A stretch of DNA of 64,000 bases from Methylobacterium sp. NMS14P (lineage in GTDB: Bacteria; Pseudomonadota; Alphaproteobacteria; Rhizobiales; Beijerinckiaceae), in NCBI RefSeq assembly GCF_028583545.1, contig NZ_CP087106.1, forward strand, positions 3,146,501 through 3,210,500, in the 5' to 3' direction. This document shows, in pieces, positions 55,486-64,000 of the stretch. Every line of letters begins with the position of its first letter. Positions within the stretch are counted from its first letter, which is position 1. The position numbers and the translations under genes were made by a program. The notes beneath the pieces are model-generated. The model did not search any database. It saw only the letters and a program-made list of their open reading frames with translations, and had not been told where the DNA came from.

Positions 55486-57207
55486 ATGACACAGGTGGAT
55501 TTCCTCCGGCGGGCCATCGTGCAGGGTCAGGGCCGGGCCGAGGCAGACCTCGTCCTGAAGGGCGGCCGCTTCCTCGACCTCGTCACCGGCGACCTCGTCG
55601 CCTCCGACATCGCGATCTGCGGCGACCGGATCGTCGGGACCTTCGGCCAGTACCGCGGCGCTCGCGAGATCGACGTGTCCGGCAAAGTCGTGGTCCCGGG
55701 CTTCATCGACACGCATTTCCACATCGAATCGTCGTTGATGCCGCCGCAGGAATACGAGCGCTGCGTCCTGCCGCACGGCGTCACGACCGGGATCTGCGAC
55801 CCGCACGAGATGGCCAACGTGCTCGGCACCGACGCCTTCACGTGGTTCCTGAGATCCTCCGAGACCCTGGCGATGGACCTGCGGGTGCAGCTCTCCTCCT
55901 GCGTCCCGGCGACCGATCACCTGGAGACCTCGGGCGCCCGGATCGAGGCGCAGGATCTCGCCCCCTTCGCGGCGCACCAGAAGGTGATCGGCCTCGCCGA
56001 ATTCATGAACTTCCCGGGCGTGCTGGCGGCGGATCCGGGCGTGCTGGACAAGCTCGCGGCCTTCCAGGGGCGGCACATCGACGGCCACGCGCCGCTCCTG
56101 CGCGGCCTCGGGCTCAACGGCTACATCGCGGCCGGCATCCGCACCGAGCACGAGGCGACCTCGCCCGAGGAGGCCCTCGAGAAGCTCTCCAAGGGCATGA
56201 CCGTGCTGATCCGCGAGGGCTCGGTCTGCAAGGACCTGCACGCCCTCGCGCCGATCCTGACCGAGCGGACGGCGCCGTTCCTGGCCTTCTGCACCGACGA
56301 CCGAAATCCCCTCGACATCGCCGAGGAGGGCCACCTCGACTTCGTCGTCCGCACCGCCATCGCCCTCGGCGTGCCGCCCCTGGCCGCCTACCGCGCGGCG
56401 TCCTGGTCGGCGGCCCGAGCCTTCGGGCTGCACGACCGGGGCCTCGTCGCGCCCGGCCAGCGCGCCGATCTCGTGGTGCTCGACGATCTCGCCGCCTGCT
56501 CGGTGTCGCGGGTGCTCAGCGCGGGTCGGCCTGTGGACACGGCGCTCTTCGACGCGCGCGCGCCGATCGAGCCGATCGGTCGCCGGAGCGTGCGGGCGCG
56601 GCGCGTGACGGCCGCGGACTTCGCCGCGCCGGGCTCCGGGCCGTCGACGCCGGTGATCGGGGTCGTGCCCGGCAAGATCATCACCCTGCGGCACGACCTC
56701 ACCCTGCCCTATTCCGGCGGTGAGCGCCGGATCGACCTCGACCAGGACGTCATCAAGGTCGCCGTGGTCGAGCGCCACGGCCGCACGGCGCCAGGGGCGC
56801 GCGGCGTCGGCGTCGCGTTCGTGAAGGGATTCGGCCTGAGGCGCGGGGCCATCGCCTCGTCGGTCGGGCATGACAGCCACAACATCACGGTCGTCGGGGC
56901 GGACGATGCCGATATGGCCGTGGCGGTGAACCGGCTCGGCGCGATCGAGGGCGGCTTCGTGGTGGTCGAGGGCGGCCGCGTGCTGGCCGAGATCGCGCTG
57001 CCGGTCGCCGGCCTGATGAGCCTGATGCCGTTCGACGCGATCCGGCAATCCCTCGTAACCCTGCGCGAAGCGGCGCGAAGCCTGGACGTCGTCCTCCCCG
57101 AACCCTTCCTTCAGGTGGCCTTCCTGCCGCTGCCGGTCATTCCCCACCTGAAGATCACCGATCGGGGTCTCGTGGATGTCGACCGCTTCGCGCTGATCGA
57201 CCCTTGA
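55486..57207 (+). CDS. ade: Adenine deaminase
   Basis: Amidohydrolase that converts adenine to hypoxanthine in purine salvage. The 573-residue protein has [41 protein letters not shown] with metal-binding His residues, and [47 protein letters not shown] carries another Asp ligand. [15 protein letters not shown] and [15 protein letters not shown] lie in the C-terminal Ade domain. GGAGGGG lies 9 nt before ATG 55486, so the shorter start is preferred over 55447. Confidence 0.93.
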   Translation: MTQVDFLRRAIVQGQGRAEADLVLKGGRFLDLVTGDLVASDIAICGDRIVGTFGQYRGAREIDVSGKVVVPGFIDTHFHIESSLMPPQEYERCVLPHGVTTGICDPHEMANVLGTDAFTWFLRSSETLAMDLRVQLSSCVPATDHLETSGARIEAQDLAPFAAHQKVIGLAEFMNFPGVLAADPGVLDKLAAFQGRHIDGHAPLLRGLGLNGYIAAGIRTEHEATSPEEALEKLSKGMTVLIREGSVCKDLHALAPILTERTAPFLAFCTDDRNPLDIAEEGHLDFVVRTAIALGVPPLAAYRAASWSAARAFGLHDRGLVAPGQRADLVVLDDLAACSVSRVLSAGRPVDTALFDARAPIEPIGRRSVRARRVTAADFAAPGSGPSTPVIGVVPGKIITLRHDLTLPYSGGERRIDLDQDVIKVAVVERHGRTAPGARGVGVAFVKGFGLRRGAIASSVGHDSHNITVVGADDADMAVAVNRLGAIEGGFVVVEGGRVLAEIALPVAGLMSLMPFDAIRQSLVTLREAARSLDVVLPEPFLQVAFLPLPVIPHLKITDRGLVDVDRFALIDP

Positions 57208-57209
57208 AA

Positions 57210-57229
57210 TTAGATTGCGCGCAATCTAA
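57210..57229. promoter_or_regulatory. Perfect 20-bp palindrome, likely OhrR operator
   Basis: TTAGATTGCG-CGCAATCTAA, a perfect inverted repeat 65 nt upstream of ohr. It starts 3 nt after the ade stop. ATTGCGCGCAAT-type cores bind MarR-family OhrR repressors in alphaproteobacteria. The regulator gene itself is not in the window. Confidence 0.75.
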
Positions 57230-57293
57230 CTGGGCTGTGCGGACGCGAGTCGGCACCTACATGCCGGCGGCGATCCTCGAACCGGAGATTCCC

Positions 57294-57719
57294 ATGCCCG
57301 TAGACGTGAAGTACCGCACCACCGCGACCGCCACCGGGGGCCGCGACGGCGCCGCTCGGACCGCGGACGGCAGCTTCGAGGTCAAGCTCGCGACGCCGAA
57401 GGAGCTCGGCGGCGCGGGTGGTCCTGGCGCCAATCCGGAGCAGCTCTTCGCGTCCGGCTACTCGGCCTGCTTCCTGGGCGCCATGAAGGCCGTCGCGCCG
57501 TCGCTGCAGCTGAAGGTTCCGGCCGACACCAGCGTGACTGCCGACGTCGGCATCGGCCCGCGCTCCGAGGGCGGCTTCGGCATCACAGCCGACCTGACGA
57601 TCAGCCTACCGGGCCTCGACCGCGCCGACGCGCAGAAGCTCGTCGATGCCGCCCACCAGGTCTGCCCGTACTCCAACGCGACGCGCGGCAACGTCAACGT
57701 CGGTCTGAAGCTGGCCTGA
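57294..57719 (+). CDS. ohr: Organic hydroperoxide resistance protein (Ohr)
   Basis: Thiol peroxidase of the OsmC/Ohr family that reduces organic hydroperoxides. The 141-residue protein has both redox Cys: FASGYSACFLGAMKAVA (peroxidatic) and AHQVCPYSNATRGNV (resolving). The ATG at 57294 gives the standard length; an upstream frame to 57204 crosses the operator palindrome and is rejected. Likely induced by peroxide through OhrR release. Confidence 0.93.
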   Translation: MPVDVKYRTTATATGGRDGAARTADGSFEVKLATPKELGGAGGPGANPEQLFASGYSACFLGAMKAVAPSLQLKVPADTSVTADVGIGPRSEGGFGITADLTISLPGLDRADAQKLVDAAHQVCPYSNATRGNVNVGLKLA

Positions 57720-57859
57720 GCCCACTTCTCGCGGGTCGCGCGTCCGCGCGGCCCGCCACCGCTCGGACGCTTGTGCGGATCGTTGCGAGGCCCCTCGGAC
57801 CAGAGTGGCGCGGCTCCGATCCCGTCTCTCTCGGATGAGGACCGTGCGCCCGCCGCCCC

Positions 57860-58693
57860 TCACGCGTCGCCGCGAGCCCGCATGCAGACACGGCCCGCCG
57901 CGTCGAGCGTCACACCCGCGAACCCACCCCCGTTGACCCGCCCGCAGACCCGGAAGGTCTGGTTCGCCGTCATCGGCGAGATCCCGCGATACGCGAATGT
58001 CCGCGGCACGTGTCCCAGGAGCGTGGCGGCGAGGTTCAGCAGCAGCGTCGCCTGCATCGGGCCGTGGACCACGAGGTCGGCGTAGCCCTCCACCTGCGTC
58101 GCGTAGGGCTGATCGTAGTGGAAGCGGTGGCCGTTGAAGGTCATCGCCGAGTAGCGGAACAGCAGCGTCGGCGTCGCCGGTACGTCCCAGATCGCCGCGT
58201 AGGCGTCGGGATCGTCGCGCTCGGGCGCGGCCAGTGTCCCCGTCTGCGCGCCGGCGGCCTCGCGATAGACGATGTCCTGCCGCTCGCGAATCGCGACGCC
58301 CCGTCCCGTCGAGACCGCGTGGTCGATGGTGACGAAGCACAGGCTCCCGCTCCGCCCGCTCTTGAAGGCGACGTCGCGCACGGTCTCGGCGCGCGTGACC
58401 GCGTCCCCCGCGCGCAGGTCCGAGACCGTCTCGATCTCGCCCCCGGCCCACATCCGTCGGGGCAGTGGCGCGGGCGGAAGGAAACCGCCCTTGGCAGCGT
58501 GACCGTCCGGGCCGAGGGCGTCGGCCGGCGGCGTCTCGGGCGCGAGGCACCAGTGCAGCGCCGGCGGCGCGATCCCGTCCGCGACCGGCGCCAGGTGCGG
58601 CGCGAAGGTCGCGCGGAACTCGGCGAGGAGACGCGGGGTGACGAGGTCGGACGCCTCCCGCGTCCGGCCGATCCAGGCGCTGAGATCGGTCAT
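57860..58693 (-). CDS. MaoC-like acyl-CoA hydratase (mesaconyl-C4-CoA hydratase type)
   Basis: A 277-residue double hot-dog protein. The N-terminal FAS1-like dehydratase half has HWCLAPETPPADALGPDGH and RRMWAGGEIE. The C-terminal half has LLFRYSAMTFNGHRFHYDQPYAT and HGPMQATLLLNLAATLL, with the hydratase-type His/Asp region. These features resemble Chloroflexus mesaconyl-C4-CoA hydratase-type proteins. It is the last gene of a four-gene operon, starting 1 nt after the acyl-CoA dehydrogenase stop. It would hydrate the enoyl-CoA made by that dehydrogenase. Confidence 0.78.
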   Translation of the reverse strand: MTDLSAWIGRTREASDLVTPRLLAEFRATFAPHLAPVADGIAPPALHWCLAPETPPADALGPDGHAAKGGFLPPAPLPRRMWAGGEIETVSDLRAGDAVTRAETVRDVAFKSGRSGSLCFVTIDHAVSTGRGVAIRERQDIVYREAAGAQTGTLAAPERDDPDAYAAIWDVPATPTLLFRYSAMTFNGHRFHYDQPYATQVEGYADLVVHGPMQATLLLNLAATLLGHVPRTFAYRGISPMTANQTFRVCGRVNGGGFAGVTLDAAGRVCMRARGDA

Positions 58694-58694
58694 G

Positions 58695-59843
58695 TCAGTA
58701 CGAGCGCGGCAGGCCGAGAACGTGCTCGGACAGGTAGGCGAGGATCAGGTTCGTGGAGATCGGCGCGACCTGATAGAGGCGCGTCTCGCGGAACTTGCGC
58801 TCCACGTCGTACTCCTCGGCGAATCCGAAGCCGCCATGGGTCTGGATGCAGGCGTTGGCCGCCTCGAACGAGGCGTCGGCGGCGAGCATCTTGGCCATGT
58901 TGGCCTCGGCCCCGGGATTGGCGCCGCCCTCGTAGAGAGTCAGCGCCTCGCGGACCATCAGCTCGGCCGCGCGCATGTTGGCGTAGGCCTTGGCGATGGG
59001 GAACTGCACGCCCTGGTTGGCGCCGATCGGTCGCCCGAAGACGGACCGCTCGCCGGCATAGGCCCGGGCCCTGTCGATGAACCACTTGGCGTCGCCGACG
59101 CACTCGGCGGCGATCAGGATCCGCTCGGCGTTCATGCCGGACAGGATGTAGCGGAAGCCCCTGCCCTCCTCGCCGATGAGATTCTGCGCCGGCACGCGGA
59201 GATTGTCGAAGAACACCTCCGTGGTGGCGTGGTTCATCATTGTCCGGATCGGCCGGATCGTCAGGCCGCTGTCCTTCGCCGCGCGCATGTCGACGAGGAG
59301 GACCGACAGCCCGTCCGTGCGCTTCATGCCCTCGGATCTCGGTGTCGTGCGGGCGAGGAGCAGCATCAGGTCCGAATGCTCGGCGCGGCTGGTCCAGATC
59401 TTCTGGCCGTTGACGACGTAGTGGTCGCCCTCGAGGCGCGCCGTCGTCTTCAGGCTGCCCGTGTCAGTGCCGGAGGTCGGCTCGGTCACGCCGAAGGCCT
59501 GGAGCCGCAGGCGGCCCTCCGCGATGGCCGGCAGATACTCGGCCTTCTGCGCCGCGGAGCCGTGCCGGAGCAGCGTGCCCATCGTGTACATCTGGGCGTG
59601 GCAGGCGCCGCCGTTGCAGCCCGCCCGCTGCACCTCCTCGAGGATCGCGGCCGCGGCGGAGAGCGGCAGGCCGGAGCCGCCGTACTCCTCGGGGATCAGC
59701 ACCGACAGGTAGCCGCTCTCGGTCAGCGCGTTCACGAACGCGGTCGGGTAGGCCATCTCCCGGTCGAGGGCCCGCCAGTACGGCCCCGGGAAGCCGGCGC
59801 AGAGCTTCGCGACCGCCTCGCGGATCTCGGTGTACGCTTCCAT
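58695..59843 (-). CDS. Acyl-CoA dehydrogenase
   Basis: A 382-residue FAD-dependent flavoenzyme that introduces an alpha-beta double bond into an acyl-CoA. FGVTEPTSGTDTGSLKTTARL and VVNGQKIWTSRAEHSDLMLLLART are the FAD/substrate segments. IQTHGGFGFAEEYDVERKFRETRLYQVAPISTN is the typical C-terminus. ATG 59843 has GAGG 8 nt upstream, embedded in the SDR stop; a GTG at 59852 is less likely. Substrate is unknown; the neighbouring CoA-transferase suggests a small or branched carboxylic acid. Confidence 0.9.
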   Translation of the reverse strand: MEAYTEIREAVAKLCAGFPGPYWRALDREMAYPTAFVNALTESGYLSVLIPEEYGGSGLPLSAAAAILEEVQRAGCNGGACHAQMYTMGTLLRHGSAAQKAEYLPAIAEGRLRLQAFGVTEPTSGTDTGSLKTTARLEGDHYVVNGQKIWTSRAEHSDLMLLLARTTPRSEGMKRTDGLSVLLVDMRAAKDSGLTIRPIRTMMNHATTEVFFDNLRVPAQNLIGEEGRGFRYILSGMNAERILIAAECVGDAKWFIDRARAYAGERSVFGRPIGANQGVQFPIAKAYANMRAAELMVREALTLYEGGANPGAEANMAKMLAADASFEAANACIQTHGGFGFAEEYDVERKFRETRLYQVAPISTNLILAYLSEHVLGLPRSY

Positions 59844-59853
59844 CGGAGGCACC

Positions 59854-60603
59854 TCAGGCCGTGCGGCCGCCGTCGACGGGCAGGTCGACGCCGGTGATGA
59901 ACGCCGCCTCGTCGGAGGCGAGGAACAGGGCGGCGGCGGCGATGTCGCTGGCCTCCGACAGGCGCCCGAGCGGGATCGTGGCGATGAAGCGGTCGCGGTT
60001 CTCGGGCGTGTCGAGGACGCCCATGAAGTGCTCGAGGAGACCCGTGGCCCCCATGACCGGGCAGAGCGCGTTCACCCGGATCTTCCAGGGCGCCAGCTCC
60101 AGGGCGAGGGACTTCGAGGCGAGGCTCGCCGCCCCCTTAGAGGCGTTGTACCACGTCAGCCCCGGGCGCGGGCGCAGCGCCGCCGTCGAGCTGACGTTCA
60201 GGATCGCGCCGCCGCCCGCGTCGCGCATCAGCGGGGCGACTTCCCGGACGTAGTGAAAGATCGACTTCACGTTGACCCGGAAGACCCGGTCGAAATCCTC
60301 CTCGGTCACCTCCATCAGCGGCTTGTTGCGGTGGGTGGTGCCGGCATTGTTGACGAGAATGTTCGGCACGCCGAAGCGCTGCCGCGTCTCGGCGACGCTG
60401 GCGGCGACGTCGGCCGCCAACCGGACATCGGCGGCGATCGCGACGGCGTTGTCGCCGAGCGCCGCTGCGACGCGCCCGGCCGCCGCGCCGTCGATGTCGA
60501 CGCAGGCGACCTTGGCGCCCTCCGCGGCGAAGCGCTGGGCGATCCCGGCCCCGAAGCCGCTGCCGGCCCCCGTCACGAGCGCGATCTTGCCGTCCAGTCT
60601 CAT
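59854..60603 (-). CDS. Short-chain dehydrogenase/reductase
   Basis: A 249-residue classical SDR. The cofactor motif is TGAGSGFGAGIAQRF near residue 12, with ACVDIDG after strand 2 indicating NAD preference. NNAGTTHRNKPLMEV, the catalytic Ser (NVSSTAAL) and YNASKGA follow. It would oxidise the 3-hydroxyacyl-CoA or a hydroxy acid in the same operon. It lies 34 nt after the CoA-transferase gene. Confidence 0.9.
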   Translation of the reverse strand: MRLDGKIALVTGAGSGFGAGIAQRFAAEGAKVACVDIDGAAAGRVAAALGDNAVAIAADVRLAADVAASVAETRQRFGVPNILVNNAGTTHRNKPLMEVTEEDFDRVFRVNVKSIFHYVREVAPLMRDAGGGAILNVSSTAALRPRPGLTWYNASKGAASLASKSLALELAPWKIRVNALCPVMGATGLLEHFMGVLDTPENRDRFIATIPLGRLSEASDIAAAALFLASDEAAFITGVDLPVDGGRTA

Positions 60604-60637
60604 CGTCTCCTCCCGCCCATTCCGATGTGCTGTCAGA

Positions 60638-61783
60638 TCACTGTCCTCGAGCCCGGCGCGCGAATTCCTCGCGGATCCGCGCCCCGTGCTCGTCGATCGC
60701 GGGGACCGGGCCGAGGGCGCGGACCGCGCCGTCGATCAGTACCGGCGGCGCGACGATCCGGGCCGGACCCGAAGGCGTCCGGACCTCCGCGCGGATCAGC
60801 GCGGGGTGCGCGGCGAGGTCCGCCAGCGTGTTGACGAAACCGTAGGCGGTGCCCGCCGCCTTCAGCCGGGCGGCGGCCGCGTCGCGGCCCAGCCGCACCA
60901 GCTCGGCGCCGATGCGCAGGTCGACCGCGGCGCGGTTGGCCACACGGGCGTTGTTGGACGCGAAGCCCTCGGCCCGGGCGAGCTCCGGCTCGCCGAGCAC
61001 GCCGGCGCAGAAATTCCCCCACTCGCGCTCGTTCTGGATCGAGATCAGCACGAGGCTGCCGTCGGCCGTGGGGAAGGCGCCGTAGGGGCAGATCGACGGG
61101 TGCGCGAGGCCGACCCGCCGCGGGGCCTGACCCGTCCCCTCGAAGTAGAGCAGCGGCACGTTCATCCAGTCGGCGGCGCCGCTGAACAGGCTGACCTCCA
61201 GGGCGCAGCCCTGCCCGGTGATCCCGCGGGCGATCAGCGCCTCGAGGACCGCGGCGTGGGCGTCCATCCCGCAGGCGACGTCGCAGACGGAGACGCCGAC
61301 GCGACCGGGTCCCGCCGGGTGGCCGGTGATCCCGGCGAGCCCGCTCTCGGCCTGGACCAGCAGGTCGTAGGCCTTCATGTCGCTGTAGGCGTTGCCGGCG
61401 CCGTAGCCGGAGATGTCGACGGTGATCAGCCGGGGATAGCGCGCGCGCAGCTCCGCCGACCCGAACCCGGCCCGGGCGGCCGCGCCGGGGGCGAGGTTCT
61501 GCACGAACACGTCGGCCTCCGCGAGGATCGCGTGCAGCAGGCGGGCATCGGCCGCATCCTTGATGTCGGCGACGAGGCTCTCCTTGCCGCGGTTGAGCCA
61601 CACGAAGTAGCTCGCGAGCCCGTTGACCGCCGCGTCGTAGCCGCGGGCGAAATCCCCCTCCGGCCGCTCGATCTTGATGACCCGGGCCCCGGCATCGGCG
61701 AGCCGCGAGGTGCAGTAGGGCGCGGCGACGGCCTGCTCCAGGGCGAGCACGGTCAGCCCTCGCAGCGGCAGGTTCTGGCTCAT
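60638..61783 (-). CDS. Class III CoA-transferase (CaiB/BaiF)
   Basis: A 381-residue enzyme that moves CoA between carboxylic acids. LRGLTVLALEQAVAAPYCTSRLADAGARVIKIERPEGDFAR is the family N-terminus. FVWLNRGKESLVADIKD, SGYGAGNAYSD and CGMDAHAAVLEALIARG, with the putative catalytic Asp nearby, follow. The ATG at 61783 has AAGGA 5 nt upstream; 61789 and 61828 are alternatives. It is first in the operon and probably activates the substrate. Confidence 0.9.
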   Translation of the reverse strand: MSQNLPLRGLTVLALEQAVAAPYCTSRLADAGARVIKIERPEGDFARGYDAAVNGLASYFVWLNRGKESLVADIKDAADARLLHAILAEADVFVQNLAPGAAARAGFGSAELRARYPRLITVDISGYGAGNAYSDMKAYDLLVQAESGLAGITGHPAGPGRVGVSVCDVACGMDAHAAVLEALIARGITGQGCALEVSLFSGAADWMNVPLLYFEGTGQAPRRVGLAHPSICPYGAFPTADGSLVLISIQNEREWGNFCAGVLGEPELARAEGFASNNARVANRAAVDLRIGAELVRLGRDAAAARLKAAGTAYGFVNTLADLAAHPALIRAEVRTPSGPARIVAPPVLIDGAVRALGPVPAIDEHGARIREEFARRARGQ

Positions 61784-61926
61784 CCGCATCCTTCGGCTTC
61801 CCGCGGTCTCAGAGGGCCGGCGCCGCATGAACTGGAACGGCGAGAAGCCCCGCCAAGCGGGCCGCAGTGACAGGGCTGCCCGGCCATGGGCTTCGGGACG
61901 TCTCTTCCGCGACGCTCAGCGTCTCT

Positions 61927-62002
61927 GCGAGCGGGGTGAAGCGATCCAGATGCGCCACGCTCGCCGACGTCGCGCTGCCCTGGATCGCTTCGCTCCGCTC
62001 GC
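61927..62002. repeat. Imperfect inverted repeat, REP-like element
   Basis: Two 23-bp arms (61927-61949 and 61980-62002) are reverse complements with two mismatches; the loop is 30 nt. The GAGCG-xx-GAAGCGATCCAG unit resembles an interspersed repeat often seen between genes in Methylobacterium genomes, by recall. It sits just downstream of the RND pump stop and upstream of the CoA-transferase gene, so it may also act as a transcription terminator or mRNA stabiliser. Confidence 0.7.
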
Positions 62003-62019
62003 AAGGACGGCGGGCGGCC

Positions 62020-64000
62020 TCACTCCGCTGCGCGCAACGCCGGCGGCCCGCGAACCTCCTCCACCGGCTCCGGACCATCGAGCGCCGCGTCCACCGCCTG
62101 CGGCTTGTCCCGGAACGAGAAGCGGTGCGCCAGCCGGTCGAGGTAGATGTAGATCACCGGCGTGGTGAACAGCGTCAGCACCTGGCTCACCGCGAGGCCG
62201 CCCACCATGGCGTAGCCCAGCGGCTGCCGGATCTCCGAGCCGGTTCCGGTGGCGATCATCAGCGGGATGCCGCCGAGCAGGGCCGCCATCGTGGTCATGA
62301 GGATCGGCCGGAAGCGCAGCAGCGCGGCTTTCCGGATCGCGACCTCGGGCGAGAGACCCTCCTCGCGCTCGGCCACGATGGCGAAGTCGACCAGCATGAT
62401 GCCGTTCTTCTTCACGATGCCGATGAGGAGGATGATGCCGATCAGCGCGATCAGGCTGAAGTCGAACCCCGCCCACATCAGCACCGCCAGGGCGCCGACG
62501 CCGGCCGAGGGCAGCGTCGACAGGATCGTGAGCGGGTGGATGAAGCTCTCGTAGAGGATGCCGAGGATCAGGTAGACCACGAACAGGGCCGCCAGGATCA
62601 GCAGCGGCACCGTCGAGAGCGATTGCTGGAAGGCCTGGGCGGTGCCCTGGAAGCCGCTCACCACGGTCGGCGGCACCTGCAGCTCCCGCATCGCCCGGCC
62701 GATCGCCTCCGTGGCCTGGCCGAGGGCGACGTCGGGGGCGAGGTTGAAGCTGATCGTCACCGCCGGGAACTGGCCCTGGTGGTTCACGGCCAGCGGCGCC
62801 ACCGGGTCCGTCGTCCAGTGGGCGAAGGCCGCGAGCGGCACCTGCCCGCCGCCGATCGGCGCCTTGATGTAGATCTTGTCGAGGCTCTCGACGCTGCCCT
62901 GCAGCGCCGGCAGCACCTCCAGCACCACGTGGTAGCTGTTCAGCTGCGTGAAGTACTGCGCGATCTGGCGCTGGCCGAACGCGTCGTAGAGCGTGTCGTC
63001 GATGAGCTGCGGCGTGATGCCGTAGCGCGAGGCGGCGTCGCGGTCGATCGACAGCGTCAGCGTCGTGCCCCGGGTCTGCTGGTCGGTGGCGACGTCGCGC
63101 AGCTCCGGCAGCGTCTTCATCTTGTCGAGGATGCGCGGCGCCCAGGTGTTCAGCTCGGCGAGGTCCGGGTCCTGCAGGGTGTACTCGAACTGCGTCCGCG
63201 AGGTGCGGCCACCGGTGCGCACGTCCTGGGTCGCCTGGATGAAGGTCCGGATGCCCGCCACGCGATCGAGCTTCGGGCGCAGCCGGCCGATCACCTGGAA
63301 CGCGTTGACGTCGCGCTCGTCGCGGGGCTTGAGCGTGATGTACATGCGCCCGGAATTGAGAGCCTGGCCGTTGCCGCCGAGCGACATGCCGACCGTGGCC
63401 ACCGCCGGATCGGCCTGGACGATCGCGCCGACCTTCTCCTGCAGCGCCTTCATCGCCGAGAAGGAGATGTCCTGGCCCGCCTCGGTGACGCCGATCATGA
63501 AGCCGGTGTCCTGCTGCGGGAAGAAGCCCTTCGGGATCGCCACGAACAGGTAGCCGGTCAGCGCCAGGGTGGCGAAGAAGACGAGGAGCGTCACGCGGCG
63601 GAAGCGCAGGGCGACGTCGAGGGCGTCGGCGTAGACCGCGAGCAGCCAGTCGAAGGCGGCCTCGCTCATCCGGTAGAGGCGGCCGTGGCGCTCGGCATTG
63701 TGCGGCTTGAGCAGCCGCGAGGCCATCATCGGGGTCAGCGTCAGGGAGACGAAGGCCGAGACCGCGATGGTCATCGACAGAACCACGGCGAACTCGCGGA
63801 ACAGCCGGCCGATGATGCCGCCCATCAGCAGGAGCGGGATCAGCACGGCGATGAGCGACACCGAGATCGACACGATGGTGAAGCCGATCTCGCCGGCGCC
63901 CTTGAACGCGGCCTCCATGGGCCGCATCCCCTCCTCGACGTAGCGGCTGATGTTCTCCAGCACGACGATGGCGTCGTCGACCACGAAGCCCACCGAGATG
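62020..64000 (-). CDS. RND multidrug efflux transporter permease (N-terminal part outside window)
   Basis: C-terminal roughly two thirds of an inner-membrane resistance-nodulation-division pump of the MdtB/MdtC/MuxB class. The frame is open to the window edge. Visible are GFVVDDAIVVLENISRYVEEG (the proton-relay helix region), the FPQQDTGFMIG entry to the second periplasmic domain, and LIALIGIILLIGIVKKNGIMLVDFAI in the second membrane half. It ends TTPVIYIYLDRLAHRF. It needs a periplasmic adaptor and an outer-membrane channel, neither of which is in the window. Substrates are unknown. Confidence 0.93.
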   Translation of the reverse strand, partial: ISVGFVVDDAIVVLENISRYVEEGMRPMEAAFKGAGEIGFTIVSISVSLIAVLIPLLLMGGIIGRLFREFAVVLSMTIAVSAFVSLTLTPMMASRLLKPHNAERHGRLYRMSEAAFDWLLAVYADALDVALRFRRVTLLVFFATLALTGYLFVAIPKGFFPQQDTGFMIGVTEAGQDISFSAMKALQEKVGAIVQADPAVATVGMSLGGNGQALNSGRMYITLKPRDERDVNAFQVIGRLRPKLDRVAGIRTFIQATQDVRTGGRTSRTQFEYTLQDPDLAELNTWAPRILDKMKTLPELRDVATDQQTRGTTLTLSIDRDAASRYGITPQLIDDTLYDAFGQRQIAQYFTQLNSYHVVLEVLPALQGSVESLDKIYIKAPIGGGQVPLAAFAHWTTDPVAPLAVNHQGQFPAVTISFNLAPDVALGQATEAIGRAMRELQVPPTVVSGFQGTAQAFQQSLSTVPLLILAALFVVYLILGILYESFIHPLTILSTLPSAGVGALAVLMWAGFDFSLIALIGIILLIGIVKKNGIMLVDFAIVAEREEGLSPEVAIRKAALLRFRPILMTTMAALLGGIPLMIATGTGSEIRQPLGYAMVGGLAVSQVLTLFTTPVIYIYLDRLAHRFSFRDKPQAVDAALDGPEPVEEVRGPPALRAAE

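Overview
The window is very GC-rich, densely coded DNA from an aerobic anoxygenic phototrophic alphaproteobacterium. The best fit is Methylobacterium or a close relative. This is inferred from the photosynthesis gene order, a reaction centre with a tetraheme PufC subunit, and housekeeping genes typical of that group (ppdK, pccB, hemC, ilvD). No rRNA gene is present to confirm it.

Layout. 1-7.5 kb: an oligoendopeptidase F gene cut by the left edge, a divergent sigma-54-type response regulator, then two cell-wall genes (an L,D-transpeptidase and a DUF882/M15-type peptidase) and a small membrane protein. 7.6-10.7 kb: ppdK and a DUF3096 mini-gene. 10.7-24.2 kb: the main photosynthesis cluster. 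On the minus strand crtE-crtF is followed by bchC-bchX-bchY-bchZ and pufQ-pufB-pufA-pufL-pufM-pufC. On the plus strand the divergent pair crtD-crtC runs away from crtE. 24.2-37 kb: a GT87-like membrane glycosyltransferase facing an eight-gene plus-strand operon. This operon has three glycosyltransferase genes, one fused to a polysaccharide-deacetylase domain, then a double ABC ATPase, an unrecognised SAM-like protein, a family-5 solute-binding protein and two permeases. All eight overlap by 1-13 nt. 37-46 kb: an HWE-family sensor kinase, a SelW-like protein, tRNA-Val(CAC), pccB, two small envelope-type proteins, a metallophosphoesterase, hemC and a PhzF-like gene. 46-49 kb: a second carotenoid operon, crtI-crtB plus a 42-residue membrane protein. 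49-57.7 kb: a YadA-like trimeric autotransporter, GDP-fucose synthase, two SGNH hydrolases, ilvD, an adenine deaminase and ohr. 57.8-61.8 kb: a four-gene CoA-linked catabolic operon. 61.9-64 kb: an inverted repeat and an RND efflux pump gene cut by the right edge.

How the genes work together. CrtE and CrtB make phytoene. CrtI, CrtC, CrtD and CrtF would take it to spirilloxanthin-type methoxy carotenoids. BchC and BchXYZ complete the bacteriochlorin ring, and Puf proteins form LH1 and the reaction centre. HemC feeds tetrapyrrole synthesis. Three palindromes of the TGT-N12-ACA type (PpsR/CrtJ-like) sit before bchC, between crtE and crtD, and over the crtI start codon. They tie the two separated carotenoid loci into one apparent regulon. 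The least explained block is the coupled glycosyltransferase-ABC operon, which interrupts the carotenoid genes.

Family calls come from reading motifs by eye. Starts were chosen from overlaps, ribosome-binding sites and family lengths. No database search was possible.
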